From contig CAYUSP010000002.1 in NCBI GenBank assembly GCA_964447405.1, positions 558,001-622,000 of the forward strand: a stretch of DNA of 64,000 nt, in the 5' to 3' direction. The notes under the pieces were generated by a model that was not told the DNA's origin, did not search any database, and saw only the letters and a list, made by a program, of their open reading frames with translations. Both the position numbers and the translations under genes were made by a program. Positions 52,675 through 62,477 of the stretch are shown here, piece by piece; within the stretch, counting starts at the first letter, position 1; each line of letters begins with the position of its first letter. This DNA comes from JALNZF01 sp964447405. GTDB taxonomy: Bacteria; Nitrospirota; UBA9217.

Positions 52675-53459
52675 TGGATCTTGAAGGAATTCGAACACAG
52701 ATCGACGAACTCGATCGTGGAATCATCGACCTGCTCTCAAAACGCGCCGGACTGGTCTCAGCCGCGGGAAGGCTCAAGAAGGACGAGCAAGGCGTTCGTG
52801 ACCCGAAGAGGGTCGAGCAGGTGATCGAGAAGGTAAGGGCGAAGGCTTCAGCGGCGGGGCTCGATCCTGCAATCGCCGAAATGACCTACCGCACTATCAT
52901 CGGGTGTTTCGTGCGTAAAGAAATTAAGGAATTCTCCGCGAGGGCGCAGGAAGGCCCGGCCACTGAAAGCAATATCACGATAAGAAGGGTCATTGACCAG
53001 GATTGCGAGGGGATCGTTGCGATATTCAACCATTACGTAGAGCACGGCTTCGCCGCCTATCCTGAGCAGCCGGTGGACGGAACGTTTTTCGATTTCATGA
53101 AAAAGATCATTTATGGCGACGCGTTCTTTGTCATGGAGGCCGCGGAGAAAACGATTATCGGTTTCGCGTTTTTGAAGCGGTATCATGCTTATTCCGTGTT
53201 TAATCGTGTTGCTGAAGCAGGATATTTTATCCTGCCTGCATATTGTCGAACGGGTTTGGGAACGAGGCTCCTGAACACGTTGGAGAATGAGGCGCGGACG
53301 CTGGGAATCGATACGCTCCTTGCCAACATCTCGTCACTGAATCAGCCGAGCCGCGCTTTCCATGAAAAACATGGTTTCTGTGAATGCGGAAGGTTTCAGC
53401 GGATAAGTAAAAAGTTCGGGCAGGATGTGGATATCGTCTGGATGCAGAAGTTTATTTGA
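52674..53459 (+). CDS. Chorismate mutase (AroQ)-GNAT acetyltransferase fusion
   Basis: 261 aa. Residues 1-90 are an AroQ-type chorismate mutase (IRTQIDELDRGIIDLLSKRA, then KKDEQGVRDPKRVEQVI); residues 97-261 are a GNAT domain of the phosphinothricin-acetyltransferase type (FILPAYCRTGLGTRLLN, FHEKHGFCECGRF). The frame is continuous between them. The fusion could couple prephenate formation to N-acetylation, or the first domain could be regulatory. SD GGGAGG. Confidence 0.85.
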   Translation: MDLEGIRTQIDELDRGIIDLLSKRAGLVSAAGRLKKDEQGVRDPKRVEQVIEKVRAKASAAGLDPAIAEMTYRTIIGCFVRKEIKEFSARAQEGPATESNITIRRVIDQDCEGIVAIFNHYVEHGFAAYPEQPVDGTFFDFMKKIIYGDAFFVMEAAEKTIIGFAFLKRYHAYSVFNRVAEAGYFILPAYCRTGLGTRLLNTLENEARTLGIDTLLANISSLNQPSRAFHEKHGFCECGRFQRISKKFGQDVDIVWMQKFI

Positions 53460-53470
53460 GGAGATACGCG

Positions 53471-54334
53471 ATGCACGAACCAGCTGACTTTCATAAATAC
53501 CATGCCCTGGGAAATGACTACATCGTCATTGATCCTGAAAAGACGGATATCGGACTTACTCCCGACACCATTAAGCTGATCTGCCATCGTCATTACGGCA
53601 TTGGCTCGGATGGCATCCTATTCGGCCCGATCCTCGAGAACGGCACAATACAGCTGAGAATATTCAATCCAGACGGCAGCGAGGCGGAAAAGAGCGGGAA
53701 CGGCATCCGTATCTTTTCACGGTACCTTATCGATGCAGGATATATGAAGCCGGGCCGATTCGAGCTGATGACAAAAGGCGGTACTGTTGGCGTTAATGTG
53801 CTGGATGCAACAGCAACGAGGATCAAAGTGGACATGGGGACGGTCACCTTTCAAAGCGATCGCATACCCGCTGCCGGGCCTGTGCGCGAAATGATCAACG
53901 AATCCGTCGAACTGAACGGCGTGAGGTATCAGACGACCTGTCTGTCCATCGGGAACCCGCATTGCGTGATATTCGTTGAGGACCCTTCGCCGGATTTAGC
54001 CAGAGAGCTCGGCCCTCTGGTAGAGAACCATCCGCTGTTCCCGAACCGGATCAACATGCAGTTATTGAAAGTTCTTGACCGTAACTCCATCCAGATCGAG
54101 ATCTGGGAACGAGGCGCGGGATATACCCTGGCATCAGGAAGCAGCAGTTGCGCGGCAGCCAGCGCGGCTTACAAGCTGGGGTGTGTTGATCGAAAGATTG
54201 ATGTGCACATGCCCGGGGGGCTCATAGCCATTGAGATCGACGATAACGGCCATGTTCACATGACCGGCCCGGTTCAGGGCATTGCGCACGGAGAATTTAC
54301 CCATGACATGTGGTCGAGGATTAGATCGTCCTGA
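53471..54334 (+). CDS. Diaminopimelate epimerase-like protein lacking both catalytic cysteines
   Basis: 287 aa from the ATG at 53471 (SD GAGGAG). The DapF fold is clear: HALGNDYIVID, NPDGSEAEKSGNGIRIFSRY, GNPHCVIFVE and IWERGAGYTLASGSSS. Catalytic Cys73 and Cys217 of DapF are Ser75 and Ser222 here, while the surrounding residues are kept. Classic two-cysteine epimerisation therefore cannot operate unless serine serves as base. It may act on another substrate, or be a Ser-type subfamily of DapF. It follows the fusion gene by 11 bp. Confidence 0.85.
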   Translation: MHEPADFHKYHALGNDYIVIDPEKTDIGLTPDTIKLICHRHYGIGSDGILFGPILENGTIQLRIFNPDGSEAEKSGNGIRIFSRYLIDAGYMKPGRFELMTKGGTVGVNVLDATATRIKVDMGTVTFQSDRIPAAGPVREMINESVELNGVRYQTTCLSIGNPHCVIFVEDPSPDLARELGPLVENHPLFPNRINMQLLKVLDRNSIQIEIWERGAGYTLASGSSSCAAASAAYKLGCVDRKIDVHMPGGLIAIEIDDNGHVHMTGPVQGIAHGEFTHDMWSRIRSS

Positions 54335-54379
54335 TATACAGCTGGTCGATCAGTGAACATGCTATGATAGAGTACATAT

Positions 54380-55495
54380 ATGACCATATATAAACGCGTA
54401 TCTTTTGCAATCGCAATGCTATTAACCCTGCTCACGGCAGTCGGTGTGGGATGCGGCTGGTACCTGTCCAGTCCTGTATATTCGGAGGACGTTTTGCATA
54501 AGCCGGCAAATTACTCAAATGGCAGGTTTGTCAATTCCGAGTCTACAACGGTAATGAAACCTGGCAAATTCTGGAATACGACATATCAGTATCTGTTCCA
54601 AAGCCAAAAGGACCGTTTGCCTTCAAAGCCGCTGCCTGTCGTGAGCATGAATGGTTTAGCCCGGCACACCGGCTTGAATGGACTTCGGTTCACCTGGCTC
54701 GGCCATTCAAGCATCCTCATCGAACTTGCCGGAAAGCGTGTTTTGATCGACCCCATGTTCTCGGACCGTGCATCTTTCTTCTCCTGGGCGGGGCCAAAGC
54801 GGTTCCAGCCCGCGCCGGTCCAGGCGGAGGATCTGCCGAATCTCGACGCGGTGCTCATTTCCCATGACCACTACGACCATCTGGATAAATCGACGATCAT
54901 GAGCCTTGCCGCGAAAACCACATCGTTTCATGTTCCCCTCGGCATTGCCTCACTGCTTGAGGCCTGGGGTGTTCCGGCGGCAAAGATCCATGAGCATGCA
55001 TGGTGGGATGAACAGGACGTTGACGGCTTGACTATCGTCGCCGCGCCCGCACGCCATTTTTCAGGCCGGGGTCTTTTTGACCGGGACAGGACTCTGTGGT
55101 GCTCCTGGGTCGTATCCAGAAACGGCATGAAGGTATTTCACAGCGGCGATACGGGCATGACCGCGCAGTTCAAGGCGATCGGGAAAAGGTACGGACCCTT
55201 CGACATCGCCTTCATCAAGATCGCGGCATACCATGAGAACTGGCCGGACATCCATCTCAATCCCGAGCAGGCGATCGAAGCTCATCTCGATCTCGGCGGC
55301 AGGATCCTGGTCCCGATCCATTGGGGCACTTTCAATCTTTCGCTCCATAGCTGGCATGAGCCAATCGAACGTCTGGTGCAGGCTGCGACGCTGAAGCAGG
55401 TGCATACGGTGATCCCGAAGATGGGTGAGACCGTTGATCCGGAGAGTTACGAGAACAGCCCGTGGTGGAAAGAAATTGCGAACGCATTACCATGA
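54380..55495 (+). CDS. Metallo-beta-lactamase-fold hydrolase (NAPE-PLD/UlaG-like), membrane-anchored
   Basis: 371 aa. One N-terminal helix (about 7-27) anchors or exports it. Zinc motif SHDHYDHLD near residue 160, later HSGDTG and the IPIHWGTFNLSLH end. This layout is shared with NAPE-hydrolysing phospholipase D and bacterial relatives. Substrate unknown. No clear SD. Confidence 0.85.
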   Translation: MTIYKRVSFAIAMLLTLLTAVGVGCGWYLSSPVYSEDVLHKPANYSNGRFVNSESTTVMKPGKFWNTTYQYLFQSQKDRLPSKPLPVVSMNGLARHTGLNGLRFTWLGHSSILIELAGKRVLIDPMFSDRASFFSWAGPKRFQPAPVQAEDLPNLDAVLISHDHYDHLDKSTIMSLAAKTTSFHVPLGIASLLEAWGVPAAKIHEHAWWDEQDVDGLTIVAAPARHFSGRGLFDRDRTLWCSWVVSRNGMKVFHSGDTGMTAQFKAIGKRYGPFDIAFIKIAAYHENWPDIHLNPEQAIEAHLDLGGRILVPIHWGTFNLSLHSWHEPIERLVQAATLKQVHTVIPKMGETVDPESYENSPWWKEIANALP

Positions 55496-55538
55496 CGTTA
55501 CCGGGCTGAAATGCTGAATTCGAAGGGAGAACCCTCTT

Positions 55539-55733
55539 ATGGCAAAGCATCTTATCCCAGCAGTACTTGCGCTTGCACTCCTCGCTTTTGGCTGCAGCAG
55601 CGAGATGGCAAAGCGCGCAGCGTACGATTCCATGAAGAACAAGGCGGAGATGGACTGCCGCCAGAATCCCGGAGCCACGTGTCCGGAGCAGAAAAGCTAT
55701 GACGAGTATCAGCGCGACCTGAATAAAAAATGA
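55539..55733 (+). CDS. Small lipoprotein
   Basis: 64 aa. Signal peptide with lipobox LLAFGC (C19); mature part charged, with two Cys (CRQNPGATCPEQ). Strong SD GAAGGGAG. Function unknown. Confidence 0.75.
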   Translation: MAKHLIPAVLALALLAFGCSSEMAKRAAYDSMKNKAEMDCRQNPGATCPEQKSYDEYQRDLNKK

Positions 55734-55846
55734 TCCACGTCTCACGCGACGATCCTCGCTGATACCTGGTTGAACTGGAAAAGCTGCGTCATGCCCCGAT
55801 ATCCCTGTGCTATAATCGTCATGTGACGCTGAGGGAGGAGGCCGCT

Positions 55847-56734
55847 ATGCGACTGGTTACGAGAGGCGATCTGGACGGTCTGGTTGCCGCAGTACTGATC
55901 ACCACCATGGAGACGGTCGACTCCCTGGAGCTCATTCATCCGCAGGAAATCACCGACGGCAAATTCATGGTTCGCAAGGGCGACATCCTTGCCAACCTTC
56001 CCTATCATCCGGACTGCGATCTATGGTTCGACCATCATGAGCTGACCGAGAGCAACCGCAAACCGCCGGCAATCCTTAAGGGCAAACATGCCCTCCTGCC
56101 GAGCGTTGCCCGGGTGGTCTTTGAATATTATCAATCCGACAAGCTCCGCCAGTATGAGCCGCTGATCGCTGAAACGGACCGGTTCGATTCCGCGCAGCTT
56201 TCCGTGGACGATATTTCGGATCCTCATGGAGCGATCCAGCTCGGCTTTGCCATAGACCCGCGTACGGGTCTCGGCATTGACAAAGAGCTTTTTCTGTCCC
56301 TGGTCGCGTTGCTGAAAACAGTTGATATCGATACTGTTCTGGCAACACCGGAAATATCCCGCCGCGCGGCCGTGTGCAGGGAGAACGATGTAAACGCACT
56401 TCAGTTTCTGAACGACCATTCCCGGGCCGAGGCAAACGTGGTCATTACGGACCTGAGGGGGCTCGAAAACATCCCCGTCGGGAACCGTTTTCTCATCTAT
56501 ATCGCTTTCCCTGACTGCAATGTGTCCGTAAGGGCCCAGTGGGGACCCCGAAAGGAATTTGTAACAGTAAACATCGGACACAGCATCCTGAACCGCACGT
56601 GCAGAACGGACATCGGCCGGCTGTGCAGCGACTTCGGCGGTGGCGGCCATTGGGGGGCTGGCGCATGCGCGCTGGACCCGGCGACTGCGGATACGAAGCT
56701 TGCAGCCCTGGTCGCAAGACTGAAAGTGCAGTAG
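55847..56734 (+). CDS. DHH-family phosphoesterase-like protein
   Basis: 295 aa from the ATG at 55847 after GAGGGAGGAGG. RGDLDGLVAAV at the start, FDHHEL near residue 65 and DFGGGGHWGAGACAL near the end form the DHH/DHHA1 metal and phosphate sites. The family cleaves oligonucleotides, cyclic dinucleotides or polyphosphate. Which one is unclear. Confidence 0.82.
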   Translation: MRLVTRGDLDGLVAAVLITTMETVDSLELIHPQEITDGKFMVRKGDILANLPYHPDCDLWFDHHELTESNRKPPAILKGKHALLPSVARVVFEYYQSDKLRQYEPLIAETDRFDSAQLSVDDISDPHGAIQLGFAIDPRTGLGIDKELFLSLVALLKTVDIDTVLATPEISRRAAVCRENDVNALQFLNDHSRAEANVVITDLRGLENIPVGNRFLIYIAFPDCNVSVRAQWGPRKEFVTVNIGHSILNRTCRTDIGRLCSDFGGGGHWGAGACALDPATADTKLAALVARLKVQ

Positions 56735-56748
56735 TTCATGGTGAATCC

Positions 56749-57282
56749 GTGATACGCAGATGCTCACAAGACGATTTCGAGATGATGTATGAAATAATTA
56801 ACGATGCGGCGCAGGCGTATAAAGGCGTGATCCCTGCAGATTGCTGGCATGATCCGTATATGCCCCGCGAATATCTTCAGCACGAGATCGATGCCAGCGT
56901 GCAGTTCTGGGGTCATGAAGAGGACGGCAACCTCACGGGTATTATGGGCATTCAGGACGTCCAGGACGTGACGCTCATACGGCATGCCTATGTCCGCACG
57001 TCATGTCGAAATCACGGCATCGGCGGAAAGCTTATAGCCCATCTTATGACGCTGATCACGCGGCCCGCGCTTGTCGGCACCTGGGCCGCGGCGCACTGGG
57101 CGATCCGCTTCTATGAGAAGCAGGGCTTTCAACTGGTGACCTGGGAGGAGAAGGAAACGCTGCTCAGGAAGTACTGGTCGATCACGGAACGCCAGATCGA
57201 GACCTCGGTTGTGCTCGCTTACGCAAGAAATCACCCCAAGAGCATCTTGGCAAGAGAAAATACGTTACGGAACAGTAAATAG
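56749..57282 (+). CDS. GNAT-family N-acetyltransferase
   Basis: 177 aa from the GTG at 56749, 12 nt after the upstream stop. Acetyl-CoA motif RTSCRNHGIGGKLIAHLM, then AIRFYEKQGFQLV. Substrate unknown. The QueG-like gene starts 4 bp after it, so both may be one transcript with the DHH gene. Confidence 0.82.
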   Translation: MIRRCSQDDFEMMYEIINDAAQAYKGVIPADCWHDPYMPREYLQHEIDASVQFWGHEEDGNLTGIMGIQDVQDVTLIRHAYVRTSCRNHGIGGKLIAHLMTLITRPALVGTWAAAHWAIRFYEKQGFQLVTWEEKETLLRKYWSITERQIETSVVLAYARNHPKSILARENTLRNSK

Positions 57283-57285
57283 ACC

Positions 57286-57996
57286 ATGGATCAAACCCTT
57301 GAAGTGAAAGGCATCGCACGTGAAGCAGGCGCGGACGCAGTCGGCATCGCGGATCTTAAACTGTTCCATAACAAGCTTCCTGTTATACCGGAGGACCTGC
57401 TCGAGGCTTATCAATACGCCGTGTCCATCGCAGTCCGGCTGGATGACGCTGTTCTCTCCGTGATTACGGATCAACCGACGCCGGAGTACGCGGAGCACTA
57501 CCGCTTCAGGAATAAGCAGCTTGACGAAATTGCTGATCGTATCGTGCTGCACATCGCGAAACAGGGTTTCAACGCCCTCGCCATCCCGGCATCGCAGATC
57601 CTGGACGAGAACAACTTGTATGGCGCGATTTCCCACAAGGCGGTGGCGCGCATGGCTGGTATCGGCTGGCAGGGGAAAAGTCTTCTGATCGTGAGCCCCG
57701 CTTTCGGTCCGCGCATCCGCCTGGCAACGGTCCTGACGAACATGCCGCTTGTTCCGGACAAGCCGATTAGGCAGCGGTGCGGCGCCTGCGCTGAATGCGC
57801 AAAAGCGTGCCCTGCGCAGGCGATCCGGAATGTAGAAGCGCCGGACGGTTATGAGTCCCGCGAACACGCGCTTCTATTCAACCAATGCGCGGAAAAAACC
57901 CTGAAGTTCAAAAGCCTTCCCGGCATTGGTGCCCGCATCTGTGGTGTGTGTGTCAAGGTCTGCCCCTTTGGCGGAAGAAAGAGAACGCTGAAGTAA
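57286..57996 (+). CDS. QueG-like double 4Fe-4S protein
   Basis: 236 aa. AGIGWQGKSLLIVSPAFGPRI near residue 123, then clusters at CGACAECAKACPAQAI and CGVCVKVCPFGG. It is shorter than QueG and related to the 229-aa protein of the methyl-transfer operon. Its role is unknown; redox chemistry on a corrinoid is possible. Confidence 0.8.
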   Translation: MDQTLEVKGIAREAGADAVGIADLKLFHNKLPVIPEDLLEAYQYAVSIAVRLDDAVLSVITDQPTPEYAEHYRFRNKQLDEIADRIVLHIAKQGFNALAIPASQILDENNLYGAISHKAVARMAGIGWQGKSLLIVSPAFGPRIRLATVLTNMPLVPDKPIRQRCGACAECAKACPAQAIRNVEAPDGYESREHALLFNQCAEKTLKFKSLPGIGARICGVCVKVCPFGGRKRTLK

Positions 57997-58092
57997 GTTG
58001 CATTGTCTGGTCGTAGCGGGTAAGCCGAAAGTCAGTATATGCATGACGTTCGAAAAATCCACTGGACGGTGATAGGCAGCACCTTGCCGGTT

Positions 58093-59949
58093 TTACTTGG
58101 CCTTATTCTTAAGCCTCATCTCGTCGAACATCTTTTGTCCTTCCTCAGAGAAATACATAAGAGGCGTCTTCCCGGAGTAGTCCTTCACCGTGGTCCAGGC
58201 ACCGCCAGCCACGAGCGCCCATGCCACCTGTACCAGGTCCCTGCTGCATGCTTCGGCAAGTATCGTTCTGCCTTTGTCGTATACCTGGTTCGGATCCGCG
58301 CCTGCGACAAGGAGGCGTTTGACGATCAGCGCCTGCTCTTCTTCGATCCTGCGCTGCTCCGCCTTTCCTGGATCCTGCCGGACTTTTATGCCTGAGAGCG
58401 AAGAGCCAAGGACCGCGCGGATCAAGGCGGTCGAACCATCGCGGGCCCGCGCGCGTACATCGGCGCCCTTTTCGAGAAGGATTTCTACCTGCCGTCTGTG
58501 GCCTGCCCCCGCCGCGATCATGAGCGGTGTCAGGCCGTGATCCCATGTTTTTCCCTGGTATGTTGCATTGACTTTCGCCCCGCGCCGAAGAAGGTATTCA
58601 ACGATTGGCTTGCCCTGCAGCTCGCCGCTGCCCTCTTTCATGGTCATGATCAGTATGCTGTTGCCTTCGTTGTCCGCGGCATTCACGTCAGCTCCCTTAT
58701 CAATGAGCAGGACGATGGTATCGCGACGGTCCTTGAGCGCGGCATACATGAGGGCTGAATTTCCTTTTTGATCACGCGCGTTGATGTCCAGGCCTTTTTG
58801 GATAAGATACCGCACCACGCTGTCAAGGCCTTTTCCCGCCGCGATCATAAGATAATTTCTGCCGTCCTGGGTGATCGCCTGGTAATTGAATCCGGCATCC
58901 GCCAGCAGCAGGAATATCTCGGCATTGTCGCCCTGCAAGGCGGACAGGAGCGGCGATCCGGCGGTATCTGCATCCTGTCTGGCCGCCGGTCCCATACGGG
59001 TTGCCAGCATTCTGACCACGTCGATATCTTTTGCAGCCACGGCGTAGTTGAGTGCGGTCACTCCTTTTGCGGTCCTGGCTTCGGGATCAGCGCCATGGGC
59101 CAGGAGCAGATCAACGACCTGTGTGCCGGCTTTATACTTAGAGGCGAACATCAGGGCGGTCATGCCCGAAGCGGACCTGGCATTCACGTCAGCTCCTTTT
59201 GAGATCAAGAGCTCGACCAGTGCGGCGTTCTTTGACGGCATTATCGCCATGAGGGGTGTAATGTCCTGTTCTCCCTGGGGCTCCCTGAGCCGGGCCTGCG
59301 TATATGCTCCTTGTGAAACAAGGTAATACACCACCTTCCAGAGTTTCAGTTCCAGGGCATACAGGAGCGCGGTGCGATTTCCTTTGAAAACAAGGTCTCC
59401 CGGCTTGGGTCCCTGTGCAGCAAGGGTCTGCAGCCTGCTCATGTCCTGCCGGTGCATGGTTTCCACGATCCCCCCGTCACCCCCCGCGAACCGGTCGAAT
59501 TTTTCCGGATCTTCGTGGAGAATATCGCAGGAGATCCCTACACTCCGCTTTGTGTTTTCTTCCAGGATGGTTATCTCCGCCCTGGTCTCGACATTGTTTC
59601 CCGATAATCTGCCGTCGGTGATATATGCAAAGCCAGGCTCCGCTATGAAACAGATATTGGGCTGGAAAACGAGGAGCGTATCGGCATCTTTGCGGAAGCC
59701 CACTTTATCGACCCGATAGATGCCGGGCAGCACTTCCGCGTCGCGGTTTCGTTTTGAAAAATCATCCCCAGTCACCGCGGTGATGCCCCATTGACCCGGC
59801 TTTCCGTGTACTCCGCTTATGACAGCGATGCGGTCCTTTGGCATTTCCGGCCCCTCGTACAGCCTGGCCCGGGAGGCACCGCATCCCGCGATAAGGACGG
59901 CCGTCAGAGCGAGCAAAACCGCGCTGTGCATCATGTTCGTAATCCGCAT
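58093..59949 (-). CDS. Ankyrin-repeat lipoprotein
   Basis: 618 aa from the ATG at 59947-59949 (SD GAGAGG). Lipobox LIAGC. Residues of about 30-160 form an unrecognised beta domain; about ten ankyrin repeats follow from about 185 to 600 (GMTALMFASKYKAGTQVVDL, GNSALMYAALKDRRDTIVLL, and others). It ends with a lysine-rich tail. Such proteins bind other proteins at the cell envelope. Divergent from a second ankyrin gene 290 bp away. Confidence 0.88.
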   Translation of the reverse strand: MRITNMMHSAVLLALTAVLIAGCGASRARLYEGPEMPKDRIAVISGVHGKPGQWGITAVTGDDFSKRNRDAEVLPGIYRVDKVGFRKDADTLLVFQPNICFIAEPGFAYITDGRLSGNNVETRAEITILEENTKRSVGISCDILHEDPEKFDRFAGGDGGIVETMHRQDMSRLQTLAAQGPKPGDLVFKGNRTALLYALELKLWKVVYYLVSQGAYTQARLREPQGEQDITPLMAIMPSKNAALVELLISKGADVNARSASGMTALMFASKYKAGTQVVDLLLAHGADPEARTAKGVTALNYAVAAKDIDVVRMLATRMGPAARQDADTAGSPLLSALQGDNAEIFLLLADAGFNYQAITQDGRNYLMIAAGKGLDSVVRYLIQKGLDINARDQKGNSALMYAALKDRRDTIVLLIDKGADVNAADNEGNSILIMTMKEGSGELQGKPIVEYLLRRGAKVNATYQGKTWDHGLTPLMIAAGAGHRRQVEILLEKGADVRARARDGSTALIRAVLGSSLSGIKVRQDPGKAEQRRIEEEQALIVKRLLVAGADPNQVYDKGRTILAEACSRDLVQVAWALVAGGAWTTVKDYSGKTPLMYFSEEGQKMFDEMRLKNKAK

Positions 59950-60239
59950 ATATAATCCTCTCGGTGTTGAAAATATCACCCGACAAGGTGAACGCGATAA
60001 CCTTTTTTTCAACAGTCGGGTTCATAGTGTAGTGGTCATTATACACCCGACCGTTTTCCAGGGGAAGTCAGATTGCAGGAAATGATCAGGCAAAGCCCAA
60101 AAGGATTATGGGGTGAATCATGGTGTCATAGGGGCGCCGGAGGTAAGTGCCAAAATGAAAGAAGACAATCGTTGAAGAGATTGGATTCACATGCTATAGT
60201 TAAGCATATTCCGGCATTGCCATAGACAGGAGATTCTGC

Positions 60240-62450
60240 ATGACAGACACAGCTTCTGGCCCGTCCAAAGGGTATCAGAAAAGGGTATCAAAGTCCGGGT
60301 CCAAACCGCAGACGGCGCGAGCACAGAAAAGTACCGCTATTGACTACACTTCCCCTGCAGCCAAGAAATGGCCGCTCTTTCTGAAGGCGCTGGAAAGCGG
60401 AAATACTGATGCCGTAACACAATTCATTGCGGAAGGCATCAACGTGAATGTCCTCCGGTCCGGGGTTACGCCACTTATGATCGCCGCTCAAAAAGGGCAT
60501 GTCGAGACCGCGGAAGCGCTCCTGCAGGCTGGTGCGAACATCAATGAACGAAGCGATGAGGGTGAGACAGCGCTTCACAAGGCGGCTGCCGGTCAGGCTG
60601 GCGCAGGTATCGTCGAGCTGCTCGTGCGCTCGGGAATCGATCTTGAAGCCAAGAGCATGTCGGGGAAGACCGCGTTGCAGCTTGCCGAGGGAAGCGGACA
60701 TCGTGACGTCGTTGTTGCCATTAAGAAACATCAGGGCCGGGCGCGTGCCGATGCCCGGGAGTGGGATGACTTTCTGAACAGCCCCGAGGGAAAACCATAT
60801 AAACGGCGAAATCAATATGACTCATTAACTGCGGTGTTGCGGTTTTGGTGGATTCCAATCCTGCCCCTGGGTGGCATCGGTTTCCTCATGGGGATGCTGT
60901 TCAATGCCGCAGTGCTGGGAGGAATAATCGGTGTGCTGCTTGCGTCGGCAGGAGACGCGGGCATGTACATCTGGAAAAGGAAAACTGGCGCCTATCTTGA
61001 CGAACTCGGACCGCTGCCCGATATCGATCTCCAGACCCTGCGGGAAAAAAGGAAGGCCGGGGAATCACTCGCTATTGAGAAAAGAATAGACTTGCAGATT
61101 GTCGAGGAAACAACGGGGGATGAGTCTGTCAACGATGCGCCCATCGAACCGGTGGAGACCGAGGAATACCTGATGGAACGCATAAAAGAGGACGCGGCGG
61201 CTGCCAGAAGAAGACGAATTCGGGTGCTCGCCGCGTATAGCGCAGCCGTACTTGCGGTGTTCATGGTCATCGGTGCGCTGATCTTTTATCAAGATTCTCT
61301 TGCACGATGGTATTTTACAAAAAAACTGGAACGGAGCGGCATCCCCTTTTCGGAAAAGGCCTTTCTGGAGGTTGTGGCAACGAACAATACCGAGGCCACG
61401 GACCTGTTCATCAAGGCGGGCATCAACCTTGATGCGCAAAATGACCAGGGGCAGACAGCGCTCCTGATCGCCTCCGGGAAAGGGCACATCGCTCTGCTAA
61501 CCAAACTCGCTGGTATGAATACGGTGGCATTGCGTCATACGGACAAGAGCGGATATACCGCGCTCATGACAGCTGCGCGGCAAGGCAAGGAAAGCAGCGT
61601 CAAGGCGCTCTGCGAGAGCGGGGCTGATATCAATTTCACGACAACCTCTCCCGAGGGAGCAGCGACAGCGCTCCAGGCAGCTTTGGCTGTTCCCGATTTC
61701 AAGGAAGAGCATCTGAAGATCGTCCAGTATCTTTTGCAGCGCGGTGCTGATCCAAAAGCAAGGAATACGGCTGGCAGGTTCCCTCTTCTTTTCGCGGTAG
61801 AACAAAACCGATCTGAAGCGGCTAAGCTTCTGATCGAACGCGGCGCGGGTGTGAATGAGACGGATAAAAAAGGCGAGTTTCCCCTGCTGACGGCAGCATG
61901 CAGGGGTCATGCGGGGATCGTTGCGCTGCTTCTGGAGCACGGCGCGCAGACGGCAATGGCCTCGGCTGACGGGAAGACCCCGCTCATGTGCGCGGCAGAA
62001 GGTGGCCACGGTGACATGGTCAAAGCTCTGCTGGGACGGGGAGCGTTGATTAATGCGAAAACAACGGCCGGCTCGACTGCTTTGGCTGGAGCCGCCAGGA
62101 TGGGGCATATCGCACTAGCAGAAGCGCTGCTCAAGCACGGGGCGGATCCCGCCGGTGTCAAATTGTCCGACGCCTTTTTGGATCTGCCTGGAAAGGCAAT
62201 TGCGATCGATGCAAACAGGAAGAGAATGGTCGACCTGCTTGGCAGTATTGCGAAGGCGGCTTCCGGGGATGGCTATGTCGTCATTGCCCAGCCGACGAAA
62301 GCCCGGCCTGCTGGTTTCAGGGCAAAAGGCGCGTGGAACAAGATGCTTCCCGAGTTTGCGAGAAAAAATCATTTTTTGCCGGTCTTAAAAGAGAAAGAGA
62401 TCTATCTCCTCCCGTATGATCCAGCGGCGGTGAAGAGGGAGCCGCGGTAA
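60240..62450 (+). CDS. Large ankyrin-repeat membrane protein
   Basis: 736 aa. Disordered start, three ankyrin repeats (about 40-165), a hydrophobic hairpin (about 205-245), a charged linker, a further membrane helix (about 332-352), then seven or so ankyrin repeats (about 365-650) and a C-terminal domain of about 85 residues. The topology puts two repeat blocks on different sides, or the same side, of the membrane. SD AGGAG. Function unknown. Confidence 0.88.
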   Translation: MTDTASGPSKGYQKRVSKSGSKPQTARAQKSTAIDYTSPAAKKWPLFLKALESGNTDAVTQFIAEGINVNVLRSGVTPLMIAAQKGHVETAEALLQAGANINERSDEGETALHKAAAGQAGAGIVELLVRSGIDLEAKSMSGKTALQLAEGSGHRDVVVAIKKHQGRARADAREWDDFLNSPEGKPYKRRNQYDSLTAVLRFWWIPILPLGGIGFLMGMLFNAAVLGGIIGVLLASAGDAGMYIWKRKTGAYLDELGPLPDIDLQTLREKRKAGESLAIEKRIDLQIVEETTGDESVNDAPIEPVETEEYLMERIKEDAAAARRRRIRVLAAYSAAVLAVFMVIGALIFYQDSLARWYFTKKLERSGIPFSEKAFLEVVATNNTEATDLFIKAGINLDAQNDQGQTALLIASGKGHIALLTKLAGMNTVALRHTDKSGYTALMTAARQGKESSVKALCESGADINFTTTSPEGAATALQAALAVPDFKEEHLKIVQYLLQRGADPKARNTAGRFPLLFAVEQNRSEAAKLLIERGAGVNETDKKGEFPLLTAACRGHAGIVALLLEHGAQTAMASADGKTPLMCAAEGGHGDMVKALLGRGALINAKTTAGSTALAGAARMGHIALAEALLKHGADPAGVKLSDAFLDLPGKAIAIDANRKRMVDLLGSIAKAASGDGYVVIAQPTKARPAGFRAKGAWNKMLPEFARKNHFLPVLKEKEIYLLPYDPAAVKREPR

Positions 62451-62477
62451 CCTCGAATGCCGGAACAAAGGGGTCCC

